Positions 54,332-63,223 of a DNA stretch of 64,000 nucleotides are shown here, piece after piece (position 1 is the first letter of the stretch; the number at the start of each line of letters is the position of its first letter). This DNA comes from a bacterium (lineage in GTDB: Bacteria > Planctomycetota > Planctomycetia > Pirellulales > Pirellulaceae). The DNA lies in contig JAUIGN010000002.1 in NCBI GenBank assembly GCA_030430075.1, positions 248,001 to 312,000 on the forward strand, read 5' to 3'. The translations under genes were made by a program, and so were the position numbers. The notes beneath the pieces are model-generated. The model did not search any database, was not told where the DNA came from, and was given only the letters and a program-made list of their open reading frames with translations.

Positions 54332-55642
54332 ATGTCAACCAATCAATCGAAAGACAATGGTACGCGTCGAGATTTTCTGCAAAAGTCATCGGCCGCCGTC
54401 GTGGGTGGCTCGCTGGCAGCGGGACTGGGTTCGGCACGCGCGGTGCACGCCGCCGGTAGCGACGTGCTGAAAGTGGGGCTGATCGGCTGTGGTGGACGAG
54501 GGAGCGGCGCGGCGGTCAATGCCATGCGGGCCGACCCCAATCTTCAACTGGTTGCCATGGCGGATGCCTTCGGAGACCGCCTGGAGCACTCTCGCAAGAT
54601 CCTCGAAAGGCAGATCCAGAAGAAATATGCGGTCACCGACGATCACTGCTTCGTCGGGTTTGACGGCTACAAGCAATTGCTGGAAACCGATGTCGACGTG
54701 GTGTTGCTCTGCACACCGCCCCACTTTCGCCCGGCCCAATTACGTGCTTCGATCGAAGCCGGCAAGCATGTGTTTTGTGAGAAGCCGGTGGCCGTGGACC
54801 CGACCGGCGTGCGGAATGTGCTGGAAACCGTCAAGCTGGCCAAAGAAAAGAACCTGAGCATCGTTTCCGGACTCTGCTGGCGCTACGACCTGGGCGTGCG
54901 CGAGACGATGAGCCGCATCAAGGATGGTGCGATCGGCGACATTGTTTCGGTTCAGGAGAACTACTTGACCGGCACGCTCTGGCATCGCGGTCGCCAGGAT
55001 TCCTGGAGCGAGATGGAATACCAGATGCGAAACTGGCTCTACTTCGCCTGGCTGTCCGGCGACCACATTGTCGAGCAGCACATCCACAGCCTTGACAAGG
55101 CACTCTGGCTGATGGACGACCAACCGCCGGTCAGTTGCGTTGGCCTGGGCGGTCGCCAGGTTCGCACCGACGAGAAATGGGGGCACATCTACGATCATTT
55201 CGCCGTCTGCTACGAATGGGCCAACGGGGTCAAGACGTTTGCTTACACACGCCAGATGAAGGGCTGCTTCAACGAGGTCGAGGATTTTGTGCTCGGCACG
55301 AACGGCAGCGCCAAGGTCTTGGCTCACGAGATCTCGGCTCCAGGCAAGGCACCCTGGAAGTACAAGGGCCCCAAGCCGAGCATGTATGACGTCGAGCACA
55401 AGGAGTTGTTCGCCGGCATCCGGTCGGGCGAGATTATCAACAACGGCGAATACATGTCGTACAGCACGTTATTGGCGATCATGGGCCGCGAGGCATGCTA
55501 CACCGGGCAGAAGATCACCTGGGACGACGCCATGAACTCGACCCAGGACCTCAGCCCGCAAGCGTATGCCTGGGCCGATGTTCCGACGCCGACGGTCGCC
55601 ATGCCGGGCGAGACGAAGTTCGGCAAGACGGCGAAGGCTTAA
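54332..55642 (+). CDS. Tat-exported Gfo/Idh/MocA-family oxidoreductase
   Basis: A 436-residue NAD(P)-dependent sugar oxidoreductase. A twin-arginine signal (NGTRRDFLQKSSAAVVGGS) shows folded export with bound cofactor. The Rossmann motif is GLIGCGGRGSGAA, the catalytic EKP is in VFCEKPVAVDP, and the C-terminal domain has HIVEQHIHSLDKALWLM with the His pair used in this family. Such exported Gfo/Idh proteins are abundant in planctomycetes and act on sugars or sugar-derived compounds; the substrate is unknown. AAGGAG is placed 7 nt before the ATG at 54332. It ends before a strong terminator hairpin. Confidence 0.93.
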   Translation: MSTNQSKDNGTRRDFLQKSSAAVVGGSLAAGLGSARAVHAAGSDVLKVGLIGCGGRGSGAAVNAMRADPNLQLVAMADAFGDRLEHSRKILERQIQKKYAVTDDHCFVGFDGYKQLLETDVDVVLLCTPPHFRPAQLRASIEAGKHVFCEKPVAVDPTGVRNVLETVKLAKEKNLSIVSGLCWRYDLGVRETMSRIKDGAIGDIVSVQENYLTGTLWHRGRQDSWSEMEYQMRNWLYFAWLSGDHIVEQHIHSLDKALWLMDDQPPVSCVGLGGRQVRTDEKWGHIYDHFAVCYEWANGVKTFAYTRQMKGCFNEVEDFVLGTNGSAKVLAHEISAPGKAPWKYKGPKPSMYDVEHKELFAGIRSGEIINNGEYMSYSTLLAIMGREACYTGQKITWDDAMNSTQDLSPQAYAWADVPTPTVAMPGETKFGKTAKA

Positions 55643-55796
55643 GGGCAAAGCAGCTCGTTGCCAGCGGACCCGCACGGCTTCCGCCCAGCAGTTGAAGCCA
55701 CGGTTCCCCAGAGGTGGTTCCTGGTGTTGACTGTCCGCCGCCGGTGAGAGCCGATTCGCGGCGGATTGGGCACTGGTGGCCGGATTCGAAAAGAAG

Positions 55797-55831
55797 AAAC
55801 GGCCGAGCGATTCACGTTCGCTCGGCCGTTT
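55797..55831. terminator. Bidirectional intrinsic terminator
   Basis: A 13-bp perfect stem: AAACGGCCGAGCG at 55797-55809 pairs with CGCTCGGCCGTTT at 55819-55831 around the loop ATTCACGTT. It is flanked by A-rich sequence on the left and TTTTCG on the right, so it can stop transcription in both directions. It lies between the convergent Gfo/Idh gene and the lysine-rich exported protein gene. Confidence 0.9.
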
Positions 55832-55904
55832 TCGTTGTCTCTTGACGGCAATCACGGGCCGGGCACCTCCGCGCGGAGGATCGCCGCCTGTACCCCGGGC
55901 CGCG

Positions 55905-56411
55905 TCAGGCGGCGTCCTTCTTTTTCTTCTTCTTGCCGCCCTTGGCACCCCGATTGCCGCCGGCCTTCTTCAACTGCTCGGGCGTCAACAGGGCCCGCAC
56001 CGACTTCTGGAAGCCCTGCGTCACTTCCCGAACCTGGGCCAAGGCGGCTTTCTCATCATCCGACAGATTGACGGCCGCTTCCGCCGCCGCCTGGGCTTCT
56101 TTGCCCTTCTTGCCGTCCGCCATGGCTTTCTTCCGAGCGGCGCCCAACTCGCGGCGCTTCTTCCCAATGACCTTATTCGCTTCGGCCAACTTGGGCTGCG
56201 CTTCCTCTTGCAACTTCTTGATCTTCGCAACCTGCTCTTCGGTCAGGTCGACCTTGGTGTCCAGTTGCTTGACAAAGTTGGCCAGCGCGGACCGCTGACC
56301 TTTGCCGGCGGCCTTCTTCCGCTTTTTCTTCTCCGCGTCTTGGGCCGCCAGAGGCAGCGCGATGGCGACGGCCAAAGCAACGAGGACCAGGCTTTTCAAT
56401 ACGTTCTTCAT
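55905..56411 (-). CDS. Small lysine-rich exported helical protein (Spy/CpxP-like)
   Basis: A 168-residue protein: signal peptide (KSLVLVALAVAIALPLAAQ), then a highly charged, mainly helical mature part. The segment VDLTEEQVAKIKKLQEEAQPKL and the later VREVTQGFQKSVRALLTPEQLKK (both in parts) carry the paired LTxEQ-type motifs of Spy/CpxP periplasmic chaperones. The C-terminus is a run of Lys. It may protect exported proteins. The ATG at 56411 has GGAG about 8 nt upstream. It follows the DUF1501 gene on the same strand by some 260 bp. Confidence 0.75.
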   Translation of the reverse strand: MKNVLKSLVLVALAVAIALPLAAQDAEKKKRKKAAGKGQRSALANFVKQLDTKVDLTEEQVAKIKKLQEEAQPKLAEANKVIGKKRRELGAARKKAMADGKKGKEAQAAAEAAVNLSDDEKAALAQVREVTQGFQKSVRALLTPEQLKKAGGNRGAKGGKKKKKKDAA

Positions 56412-56674
56412 TGAGAGGTCTCCAGAAAACAAGAAGTGAACCGTGTCGGGCCAGCGATCCCGCATCGCCCGAATCACACCCGTAGAAAAAGGCGGCTCAA
56501 CCTCCTGCCGAACCGTCAGGCGACAATCTAGATTCGCGGCCGTAGAACTCCCTACCACCGAGCTTTCAAGAACCCGCTCAGCGCAGCCACCGCCCGGCAG
56601 GCGGCAGGCACCCGGAAACCACCGTCCGGCGACGGCGGCGAAGGGCGAATCGCGAAAGTTATTCTTCCCGTTCC

Positions 56675-57991
56675 TCAGGCAAAGAGTTGACGCACCACAC
56701 TGCCGTCGCGAACGATCGTAATCGGTCGTCCGATACTGGTGTGGTATTCCTTCGTGTGGTCGATCCCCAGATTGTGGTAGAACGAGGCCGCCACATCGTC
56801 CGGGCTGATCGCGTCGTTTGCCGGCATGGTGGCCTTGGCGTCACTTTCGCCAATGACCTGGCCGCCGCGCACCGACCCGCCGGCCATCAGCATGAACATG
56901 CAGCGTGGATAGTGATCGCGTCCACCCTCTTCGGTCCGCGAGTTGATCTTCGGGGTTCGACCAAACTCGCCCGTAACAAACACGGCGGTCGATTCGAGCA
57001 ATCCCTTTTGTTCCAGACCGTTCAACAAGGCGGCGAGCCCGACATCCAGCTTGGGCAACTGGCGTGTCGAGAGGGCCGTAAAGTTGTCCCGGTGGGTATC
57101 CCACCCACCCATGCTGAGCGTCACGAAACGGACACCGGACTCGATCAGTCGTGTCGCCAGCAGGCAGCTCGTTCCAAACGGATCCTCGCCAAACGGCGCG
57201 GCGAACGCGGGCGACTCGCGGCTGACATCAAAGGCTTCGCGGGAACGGCGCGACGTGATGATCGAATGCGCCTGGTCGCCAAAGCGATCCAGCCCTTCCA
57301 GCAGTTGATTGTCTTCCTCGGCCCCCTTGAATGCCACGTCCAGGTCGCCGAGCAACGCTTGTCGCTTCTCGACCTGCTCGACCGTCAAGCCGTTCCGCAG
57401 TGAGATGCCGCGGACGCTAAACGGCTGGCCGGCCCGCGGGGCCGTTCCCGTATTGAGCGGTGCGTACTTGACTCCCAGGAACCCTGGCCCCTGGCGGGTA
57501 TTGTTGGGGATCGCCACGAATGCGGGGAGGTCATGCGGATTGTGATGCTCCGTCTCTTTGCTCACCACCGCGCCGTAGCCTGGATACTCGAGCGAAGGCA
57601 GCGGCCGGGATCCCGTGTTGACGTATTCGGAACCGAGCGCGTGGGCTCCCAGCGTGTGGGAAACGCCGCGCAGAATCGCGAACTTGTCCGCACACTTGGC
57701 CAGGTTCGGCAGGTGCTCGCTGATCTGCACACCGGCCGCGTTGGTCTGGATTGGATTGAACGTCCCCCGAAACTCGCTGGGGGCGTCCGGCTTCATGTCG
57801 AACGTGTCCATGTGCGATGGACCGCCGGCCAGATTGATGAAGATGGCCGACTTCGCCTTCGCGCTGGCTTCCACCGCGCCCGCCGCATTCAACTGCAGAA
57901 AGTTGGCCAGCGTGATCCCGGCGCCGCCGAGCACCCCGACCTTGAGGAAGTCACGCCGCTTGACGCCATCGCATGTCTTATGAACTGCCAT
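56675..57991 (-). CDS. DUF1501 exported protein with Tat signal
   Basis: A 438-residue protein. The twin-arginine signal is RRDFLKVGVLGGAGITLANFL, read as RRDFLKVGVLGGAG plus a hydrophobic stretch. The body carries the DUF1501 hallmarks: INLAGGPSHMDTFDMKP, SLEYPGYGAVVSKETE, LSMGGWDTHRDNF, VFVTGEFGRTPKIN and GGRDHYPRCMFML. The fold is alkaline-phosphatase/sulfatase-like, with probable metal ligands in the Asp/His motifs. Planctomycete genomes pair this family with DUF1549/DUF1553 proteins, as here (105 bp upstream). The partners' task is unknown. Confidence 0.93.
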   Translation of the reverse strand: MAVHKTCDGVKRRDFLKVGVLGGAGITLANFLQLNAAGAVEASAKAKSAIFINLAGGPSHMDTFDMKPDAPSEFRGTFNPIQTNAAGVQISEHLPNLAKCADKFAILRGVSHTLGAHALGSEYVNTGSRPLPSLEYPGYGAVVSKETEHHNPHDLPAFVAIPNNTRQGPGFLGVKYAPLNTGTAPRAGQPFSVRGISLRNGLTVEQVEKRQALLGDLDVAFKGAEEDNQLLEGLDRFGDQAHSIITSRRSREAFDVSRESPAFAAPFGEDPFGTSCLLATRLIESGVRFVTLSMGGWDTHRDNFTALSTRQLPKLDVGLAALLNGLEQKGLLESTAVFVTGEFGRTPKINSRTEEGGRDHYPRCMFMLMAGGSVRGGQVIGESDAKATMPANDAISPDDVAASFYHNLGIDHTKEYHTSIGRPITIVRDGSVVRQLFA

Positions 57992-58096
57992 CGAGAATAT
58001 CCTTTTAGCGAGAATCTGGTTCGTTAACTTGAGCTTGGATTAGACCGGTCGCCTCCGCCGGAAGCGGGCCGCTGACGCGGAGATCGGGTACACAGG

Positions 58097-60805
58097 TTAG
58101 TGATTGACAATGAACTCCTTCGTATTCAAGAGGGCCCAGAGCACGTCGCGCAACCCTTCGACGGGATCGTCCGCTTCGCGGACGTGCTCCTGAGTTCGCT
58201 GAAGTTCACCTTCCTCGGGGTAACGGGAAACGGTCCGCAGGTAAGCGGCCGTGATCAGGCGGGCAACCTTTTCGCTGGTGGCCTCATCCAGCTCGGCGAC
58301 GTCGGTCGCCGGCTTCTCCTCAGGCTGCATCTGTCGCAGCGTCTTCTCGAGGGCCGCAATCCGCCGTTTGGCCTCCGCAACTCCCTTGGCGTTGTCATTC
58401 TTGCGGAACTGGTTCAGCTTGTTCCTGGCAACGCCCAACTGCTTGCGCACTGCGACGACGCGACGGGCATTCTGCGGGGAAGCTTGTCCCCGTTTCTGAA
58501 TTCCCAGTTCGTTGGCCGCGTCTTGCAACCAGCTGTCCTTGCGAATGTCGATCATGCGGAGCATGGCATCGTCATTCTGAAGAAGCACGGTCTGCAGCAA
58601 TGTCGGTTCCGACGACCGATCGCAGTCACAATTGCTTTCCCGGGTCGAACGCCCAAAGACGGAAAGGATGAACCGCTGGTCACGATCTCCACCTCGACTG
58701 CCCGCGCCGGGAATCGCGATGGCTCGACCTTCGTTGCTGGCAAGCAACTCGGCAACGCGCCGGTCCGACGCCGTTGCCTGCTGCAAGGCATCCAGGGCGA
58801 CTTCCGCCGGCAACCGTCGAGGAATCGCCCGGCTGAAATTCCTCTCATCCTTGCCGTTGGTGTCGTTCGGCTTCCAGGTGGATTGATAGGTGCGGCTGTT
58901 GGCAATCGTGCGATGGACCCATTTCATGTCGAAACCGCTTTCAATGAACCCGCTCGCCAGGTAGTCCAACAGGGCCTTGTTGCTGGGCGGATTGCCCAGG
59001 GCCAGATCATCGGCCGGTTCGACAATACCGACGTTGAAGTAGGAGGCCCAAACACGATTCACGAACGCCTTGGCGAAGAACGGATTGTCCGGACTCCGCA
59101 GCCAGTTCATCAGTTCAACGCGTGGATCCTCCAACGCTTCGACGTCGAGCGTCTCGCCGCCGAGGAACTTGGCGGTCGTGAATTCAGGGAAGTCTTCATC
59201 CGGGTTCCGAGTTCGCTGGATCCGATCGCCCACGCTCGTTACCGGGAAAGGAATCGACTTCCCTTCTTTCAAGAGGTCCGGCAGCTTGCGTCGCAGCTCG
59301 TTTCCACGCAACCCTTTCAAGCCGAGTTCCTTGACCAGCTGGTTGTACTCGTCACGATACTCGCGCGGAGCACCTCCCGCGCGGCCGGCGACAACGCGTG
59401 AAAAGAAGTTCTTGAACTGGTGAAAATCGTCCTTCGACCACTGGTCAAACGGGTGCTTATGACACTGGGCACACTGGATGCGAAGTCCCATGTAGGAGTA
59501 GGCGAAGCCGATGGCCCGCGCCTCGATATCATTCTGAAAATCGCGGCGGGACCAATAGTGGGTCATCGCAGGAAGATCGGCGTACGACTTGTCTTCGTCG
59601 CGGTAGATCGAGCTCATCTCTTCGCAATACTCGCGGTAGCTCTGCCCCTCCCGCATGCTGGTGGCGGTGACCATCCCGGAGACCAGTTCGTCGTAGGGCG
59701 TGTTCTCTTCCACGCGCCGCTTGATCCACGAGTACCACTCCTGTGGTGCTGAATTCCGCATTGGGGAAACGTTATTCAGATTCTGTTCGTTGTTGCCGGT
59801 GAAGTCGCACAGTTTGGTCGTCCACCAGGCGGCGTACGCCGGCGTCTCCAGCAGCTCGTCAATCTTCTTGGCCCGCTTGTTGGGGCTTTCACTCGCCAGG
59901 AACTCGACAACCTCCTGCTCAGACGGCAGCGTTCCGGTCAGGTCCAGGCGCACGCGGCGGAGAAACTCGGCATCACCGGCCCGATCGGATGGAACGATGC
60001 CCAACTTGCGAAGTTTGTCAACGACCAGTTCGTCCACGCGCGTCGGCGTCTCGACCTGGGGGTAGCGATCACCAACCAGGTCGGTCGTGGGCCGAATGAC
60101 AGGCACGGCAACGACGGCCCGGTCGTACGAGACAATCAGGTCGGTATCGCCCCGTTCGTTGCCGACCATCAATCCATTCTCGTCGATCTCCGCGATCAAC
60201 TCGTCATTGCTCTTGAACCGGCAAAGGGGTGTGACGTCTTCTCGTTGGCCATTTTCCCAGACCGCGACGACACGCAATTGGTGATGCTCACCCGCCTTGG
60301 CGAATTGCACTTCCGACGGCGAGACCTCCAACGACACCAGTTTCTGCACGTCCGCCTTGTCAAATTCCGCACCCGCGGTGACCCAATTCCGCAGCACGTG
60401 GTGCTCCCACGACCCCAGGGCGTAACGCTTGCCACCCTCATGCAGATCGGCATCGGTCGGCTTGACCAGGATCAGACTTTCTTCCTTGTTCTCCAGATCG
60501 ACGCGGGGGCTCTCTTCGTCCAACAAGGCCAGATGGTCGGCGTGAAAGTCGTAGCCGAACAGGGAAAGTCGAAATCCACCCCGGCCTTGGAATGAACCGT
60601 GGCAAGCGCGGCCATTGCACCCCAGGCGTCCCATCAGAGGAATGACGTGCTTCTGGAAATTCGGAGTCTCATCCACCGCCGGATCTGCGAAGCGCTCGCC
60701 GATCGGGGGCAGAACCTTGTCCGCTCCCATGGCGAAAGGACTGGCGTGAACCGTGGCACAAACAGCCACTACGACGGTGAGCATCATGAACCGATTGGTT
60801 CGCAT
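58097..60805 (-). CDS. DUF1549/DUF1553 (PSD1-type) exported protein with cytochrome-like motifs
   Basis: A 902-residue protein with a signal peptide (RFMMLTVVVAVCATVHA). A cytochrome-like N-terminal part contains GCNGRACHG, a CX4CH rather than the usual CXXCH. A bacterial Ig-like domain follows (LEVSPSEVQFAKAGEHHQL). DUF1549 comes next (VDELVVDKLRKLGI onward) with a proper CXXCH in CAQCHKHPFDQW, and DUF1553 in the C-terminal half ends in YLRTVSRYPEEGEL and DVLWALLNTKEFIVNH. Covalent haem at the CXXCH is plausible. Start ATG at 60805 with GGAGGG 4-9 nt upstream. Central member of the minus-strand operon headed by the ECF sigma factor. Confidence 0.92.
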   Translation of the reverse strand: MRTNRFMMLTVVVAVCATVHASPFAMGADKVLPPIGERFADPAVDETPNFQKHVIPLMGRLGCNGRACHGSFQGRGGFRLSLFGYDFHADHLALLDEESPRVDLENKEESLILVKPTDADLHEGGKRYALGSWEHHVLRNWVTAGAEFDKADVQKLVSLEVSPSEVQFAKAGEHHQLRVVAVWENGQREDVTPLCRFKSNDELIAEIDENGLMVGNERGDTDLIVSYDRAVVAVPVIRPTTDLVGDRYPQVETPTRVDELVVDKLRKLGIVPSDRAGDAEFLRRVRLDLTGTLPSEQEVVEFLASESPNKRAKKIDELLETPAYAAWWTTKLCDFTGNNEQNLNNVSPMRNSAPQEWYSWIKRRVEENTPYDELVSGMVTATSMREGQSYREYCEEMSSIYRDEDKSYADLPAMTHYWSRRDFQNDIEARAIGFAYSYMGLRIQCAQCHKHPFDQWSKDDFHQFKNFFSRVVAGRAGGAPREYRDEYNQLVKELGLKGLRGNELRRKLPDLLKEGKSIPFPVTSVGDRIQRTRNPDEDFPEFTTAKFLGGETLDVEALEDPRVELMNWLRSPDNPFFAKAFVNRVWASYFNVGIVEPADDLALGNPPSNKALLDYLASGFIESGFDMKWVHRTIANSRTYQSTWKPNDTNGKDERNFSRAIPRRLPAEVALDALQQATASDRRVAELLASNEGRAIAIPGAGSRGGDRDQRFILSVFGRSTRESNCDCDRSSEPTLLQTVLLQNDDAMLRMIDIRKDSWLQDAANELGIQKRGQASPQNARRVVAVRKQLGVARNKLNQFRKNDNAKGVAEAKRRIAALEKTLRQMQPEEKPATDVAELDEATSEKVARLITAAYLRTVSRYPEEGELQRTQEHVREADDPVEGLRDVLWALLNTKEFIVNH

Positions 60806-60830
60806 CGTTCCCTCCGGGAGCATTGAGCAA

Positions 60831-61748
60831 TTAGTTGTTCTTTGTCGCAGGCGTCTTCGCTGACGCCTTGGCGGCAGATACTTTCCCATCCGCAGATTGG
60901 CCGCTGCGATTCGGCTTGGACCCACGAGCGCTGGACTTGACCGGCTTGGTTCGTTTCTGGGCACTCTTGGTCAACGCCAGGAGTTGCTTCTCGACAACTT
61001 GATCCCGCTGTTCACGGCGGCTCTTGAGCTGCCCTTCGAGTTTCGCCAGCCGTTCGGCTGCCCTCTGGCGATCGCGTTCGAGCATGGCGGTGCGCAAGTC
61101 GTACACCTCGACCAGCTTCTCGCGCAGCGCCTTATTCAACCGCATGTCGTCGCCCATCTGCAACTTGGCGCCGAGCAACCGGGCTCGCGACTGTGTCTTC
61201 CAGAGCTTGAGTTCGGCGGCATAGCGATCGCGGCCCTCGAGCTGCTTCAAACGCATCCATTGCCGCCTTAACTCACGCAAGGCCCGCTCGTACTCCTGCG
61301 GCACATTCTGCTTGAGATGAGCCAGCACATCGGCCAGTTCGCGGTGATGTTCGTCGACAAACTGCAACAGGTCATCCTCGGTTGCGGCAGCGACCGGAGC
61401 GGCGCGTCGGGCACGCGTCTTCTCGGACGCGTTTCGCGCAGCCGGCTCACGGTCCGCAGCGGGACGGGTTGCGGTCGCTCGGTTGGCGGAACCGCCGGCG
61501 GGCTGGTTGCCGCGGGCCGAACGGTCCTCGCTGCGGCGGCCACTTGCGCCACGCTGGCCCGCGGCCGATTCTTGTTCGTCGAGCCGTCCGTCGGCAAGCC
61601 GCGGCGCGGCGCCGGGCGATGGTGGCGAACTTGTCTCCGCCTGGCTTCCGGCCGGCCCTTTGGCGTTGGTTGCCGTGATGACCAAGGGAACCAGCAGGAG
61701 CGTCAGCAGCGGGAGGTAGAGGCGTCGATTCTTCATGAGCTGATTCAT
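60831..61748 (-). CDS. Exported coiled-coil protein of unknown function
   Basis: A 305-residue protein with a signal anchor (RLYLPLLTLLLVPLVITATNA). A low-complexity Ala/Arg/Ser/Glu-rich stretch to about residue 120 is followed by a long helical region of about residues 122-265 (DDLLQFVDEHHRELADVLAHLKQ, in parts) likely to form coiled coils. A basic, disordered tail closes it. Its ATG overlaps the stop of the anti-sigma-like gene by 4 nt (ATGA), so the two are coupled. It is read together with the sigma factor and the DUF1549/1553 gene. I cannot assign a family. Confidence 0.75.
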   Translation of the reverse strand: MNQLMKNRRLYLPLLTLLLVPLVITATNAKGPAGSQAETSSPPSPGAAPRLADGRLDEQESAAGQRGASGRRSEDRSARGNQPAGGSANRATATRPAADREPAARNASEKTRARRAAPVAAATEDDLLQFVDEHHRELADVLAHLKQNVPQEYERALRELRRQWMRLKQLEGRDRYAAELKLWKTQSRARLLGAKLQMGDDMRLNKALREKLVEVYDLRTAMLERDRQRAAERLAKLEGQLKSRREQRDQVVEKQLLALTKSAQKRTKPVKSSARGSKPNRSGQSADGKVSAAKASAKTPATKNN

Positions 61749-62401
61749 TCTGCGGCCCTTGTTTCCAGCGAAGCGGCCAAACCGGCCTTCATCCAGGATG
61801 GTGCCTGCAGCCGCTCGACGTCCCCTTCGGCGGCCGTTACCCGAGCCGTCTCGAAGATCTCGTCACCACCGACCTCGTATTCCATCGCGTCGTCCAACAA
61901 GTCGGCCTCGACGAAATCGGCCGTCACGAAGAATTCGGCCGTATCAACCCAGGCCGAGGCCAATTCGCCGGAACTGAATGCTGCCACGTCGGTCGCGACA
62001 ACCGGCGGATCGTGAAGCGTCAGCGTGAGATGAGGCTCGACACGGCGAGCGAATTGATTTCCAACCACAACCAGGGCCAAGGCCGCCATGGAGAGCCAGG
62101 CGACCGGCACGATCCAGTGCGTTGTTCGGGTTTTCTCGACCGGGAGATCCGCGTGCCTGCTGACGGCAACGCCTTCTTCCCGGCACGCCGGCACGACCCG
62201 TTCGGGGGCAGCGGCTTCGACCAATGCCACCGCTTGCGTGAGCTCGACCGCCCGAGCCACCGCCTCGCGGGCCGCCTGATCGCGGGCCAGGCGAGTTTCA
62301 AATTCGGAGACGGCCTCAGTCGACAGGTTGCCGGCCAGGTACTGAAAGGCGAGCCAGTCGAGTTCACGGGTGATCGTTTGGGGCGAGCCTGGATGTTGCA
62401 T
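61745..62401 (-). CDS. Membrane anti-sigma-like protein
   Basis: A 218-residue protein. The N-terminal 90 residues are helical (LDWLAFQYLAGNLSTEAVSEFETRLARDQAAREAVARAVEL, in parts), in the layout of anti-sigma factors but without a zinc-binding HxxxCxxC. One membrane helix follows (WIVPVAWLSMAALALVVVGNQ, in parts, about 115-135), and then an acidic outer domain. The gene lies 28 bp after the ECF sigma gene and overlaps the next by 4 nt. Gene order makes it the likely partner that holds the sigma factor at the membrane. The start ATG is at 62401. Confidence 0.7.
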   Translation of the reverse strand: MQHPGSPQTITRELDWLAFQYLAGNLSTEAVSEFETRLARDQAAREAVARAVELTQAVALVEAAAPERVVPACREEGVAVSRHADLPVEKTRTTHWIVPVAWLSMAALALVVVGNQFARRVEPHLTLTLHDPPVVATDVAAFSSGELASAWVDTAEFFVTADFVEADLLDDAMEYEVGGDEIFETARVTAAEGDVERLQAPSWMKAGLAASLETRAAE

Positions 62402-62429
62402 GGGAATCACCGATCTGCGGCGCGTCAGG

Positions 62430-62966
62430 TCAATCGGGGTCGTCCAAGCGATTTCGGAGCTGCCCCAGGGCGGCCCGCATCCGAGACAACGCGGTACCCA
62501 GGGGGATCTGCAGCTCGTTGGCAATCACTTTGAAAGTCTTCTGTTCGTAAATTCGCATTCGCACGATCGTCCGCTGCTCGGCAGACAAATCGGCCAGCGC
62601 CTGTCGGACGCGTTCCACCACTTCGGTCCGCAGAATCGGCTGGTCTGCCGATTCTGCCTGCCGCGCAGCCGTTGCCGCGATCCGCCGCAACACGTTGTCG
62701 CCGGTCGCCTGCCGCCGTCGCAGGAGGAGTGCTTCGTTGTAGGCGACTCGGAACAACCATGCTTTACGCGTTTCCTCTTGGGCGGTGTGCCCCCGTTCTA
62801 CCATCTTGACCAAGGCGTTCTGCATGGCGTCCCCGGCCAGTTGCGGGTCACGCAGCACCGCAGTCAAGAACCGTTCGAGTTCGGCACCATGCCTTGAGAT
62901 CAGGGACTCGACGAGCGCCGGATCGATTCTCGCCGGGTCAGTTCTTGAGGGGTCATCGGCCGTCAC
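62430..62966 (-). CDS. ECF-family RNA polymerase sigma factor
   Basis: A 178-residue sigma-70 of ECF type. Region 2 holds AGDAMQNALVKMVERG and RKAWLFRVAYNEALLLRRR, and region 4 holds LSAEQRTIVRMRIYEQKTF and IPLGTALSRMRAAL. The start is a GTG at 62966. It heads an operon whose following genes encode a membrane anti-sigma-like protein, a coiled-coil protein and the DUF1549/1553 and DUF1501 pair. The sigma factor therefore probably drives its own operon. The spacer to the divergent ABC-2 gene (62967-63223) holds a TATAAT at 63152. Confidence 0.92.
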   Translation of the reverse strand: MTADDPSRTDPARIDPALVESLISRHGAELERFLTAVLRDPQLAGDAMQNALVKMVERGHTAQEETRKAWLFRVAYNEALLLRRRQATGDNVLRRIAATAARQAESADQPILRTEVVERVRQALADLSAEQRTIVRMRIYEQKTFKVIANELQIPLGTALSRMRAALGQLRNRLDDPD

Positions 62967-63151
62967 GCCACCGCTCCTGGTACCGTTCGGGGCGTTGCAA
63001 GAAAGATGCGCTGATTGGGCCGATTATTTGTCCGGGTGGAAGACAATTCTGACTCGCATTCCTAACATGTTTCTGGACAAGCCATTAGACACTCGAAAAA
63101 AGCCGCGGCCCGCTTCCGCGGCGGCACTCGGCAAATCATTCTGAACCAAGC

Positions 63152-63157
63152 TATAAT
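63152..63157 (+). promoter_or_regulatory. Possible -10 box upstream of the ABC-2 permease
   Basis: TATAAT lies at 63152-63157, about 65 bp before the start codon of the permease gene. No clear -35 box is seen at the proper distance (near 63129-63134). Confidence 0.35.
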
Positions 63158-63223
63158 GCCGCTCCGTATCAATGCAACCGTGGCGATGCGAGGCGTGTGC
63201 AGTCTTGGCAAGGAGTGAGCGGA

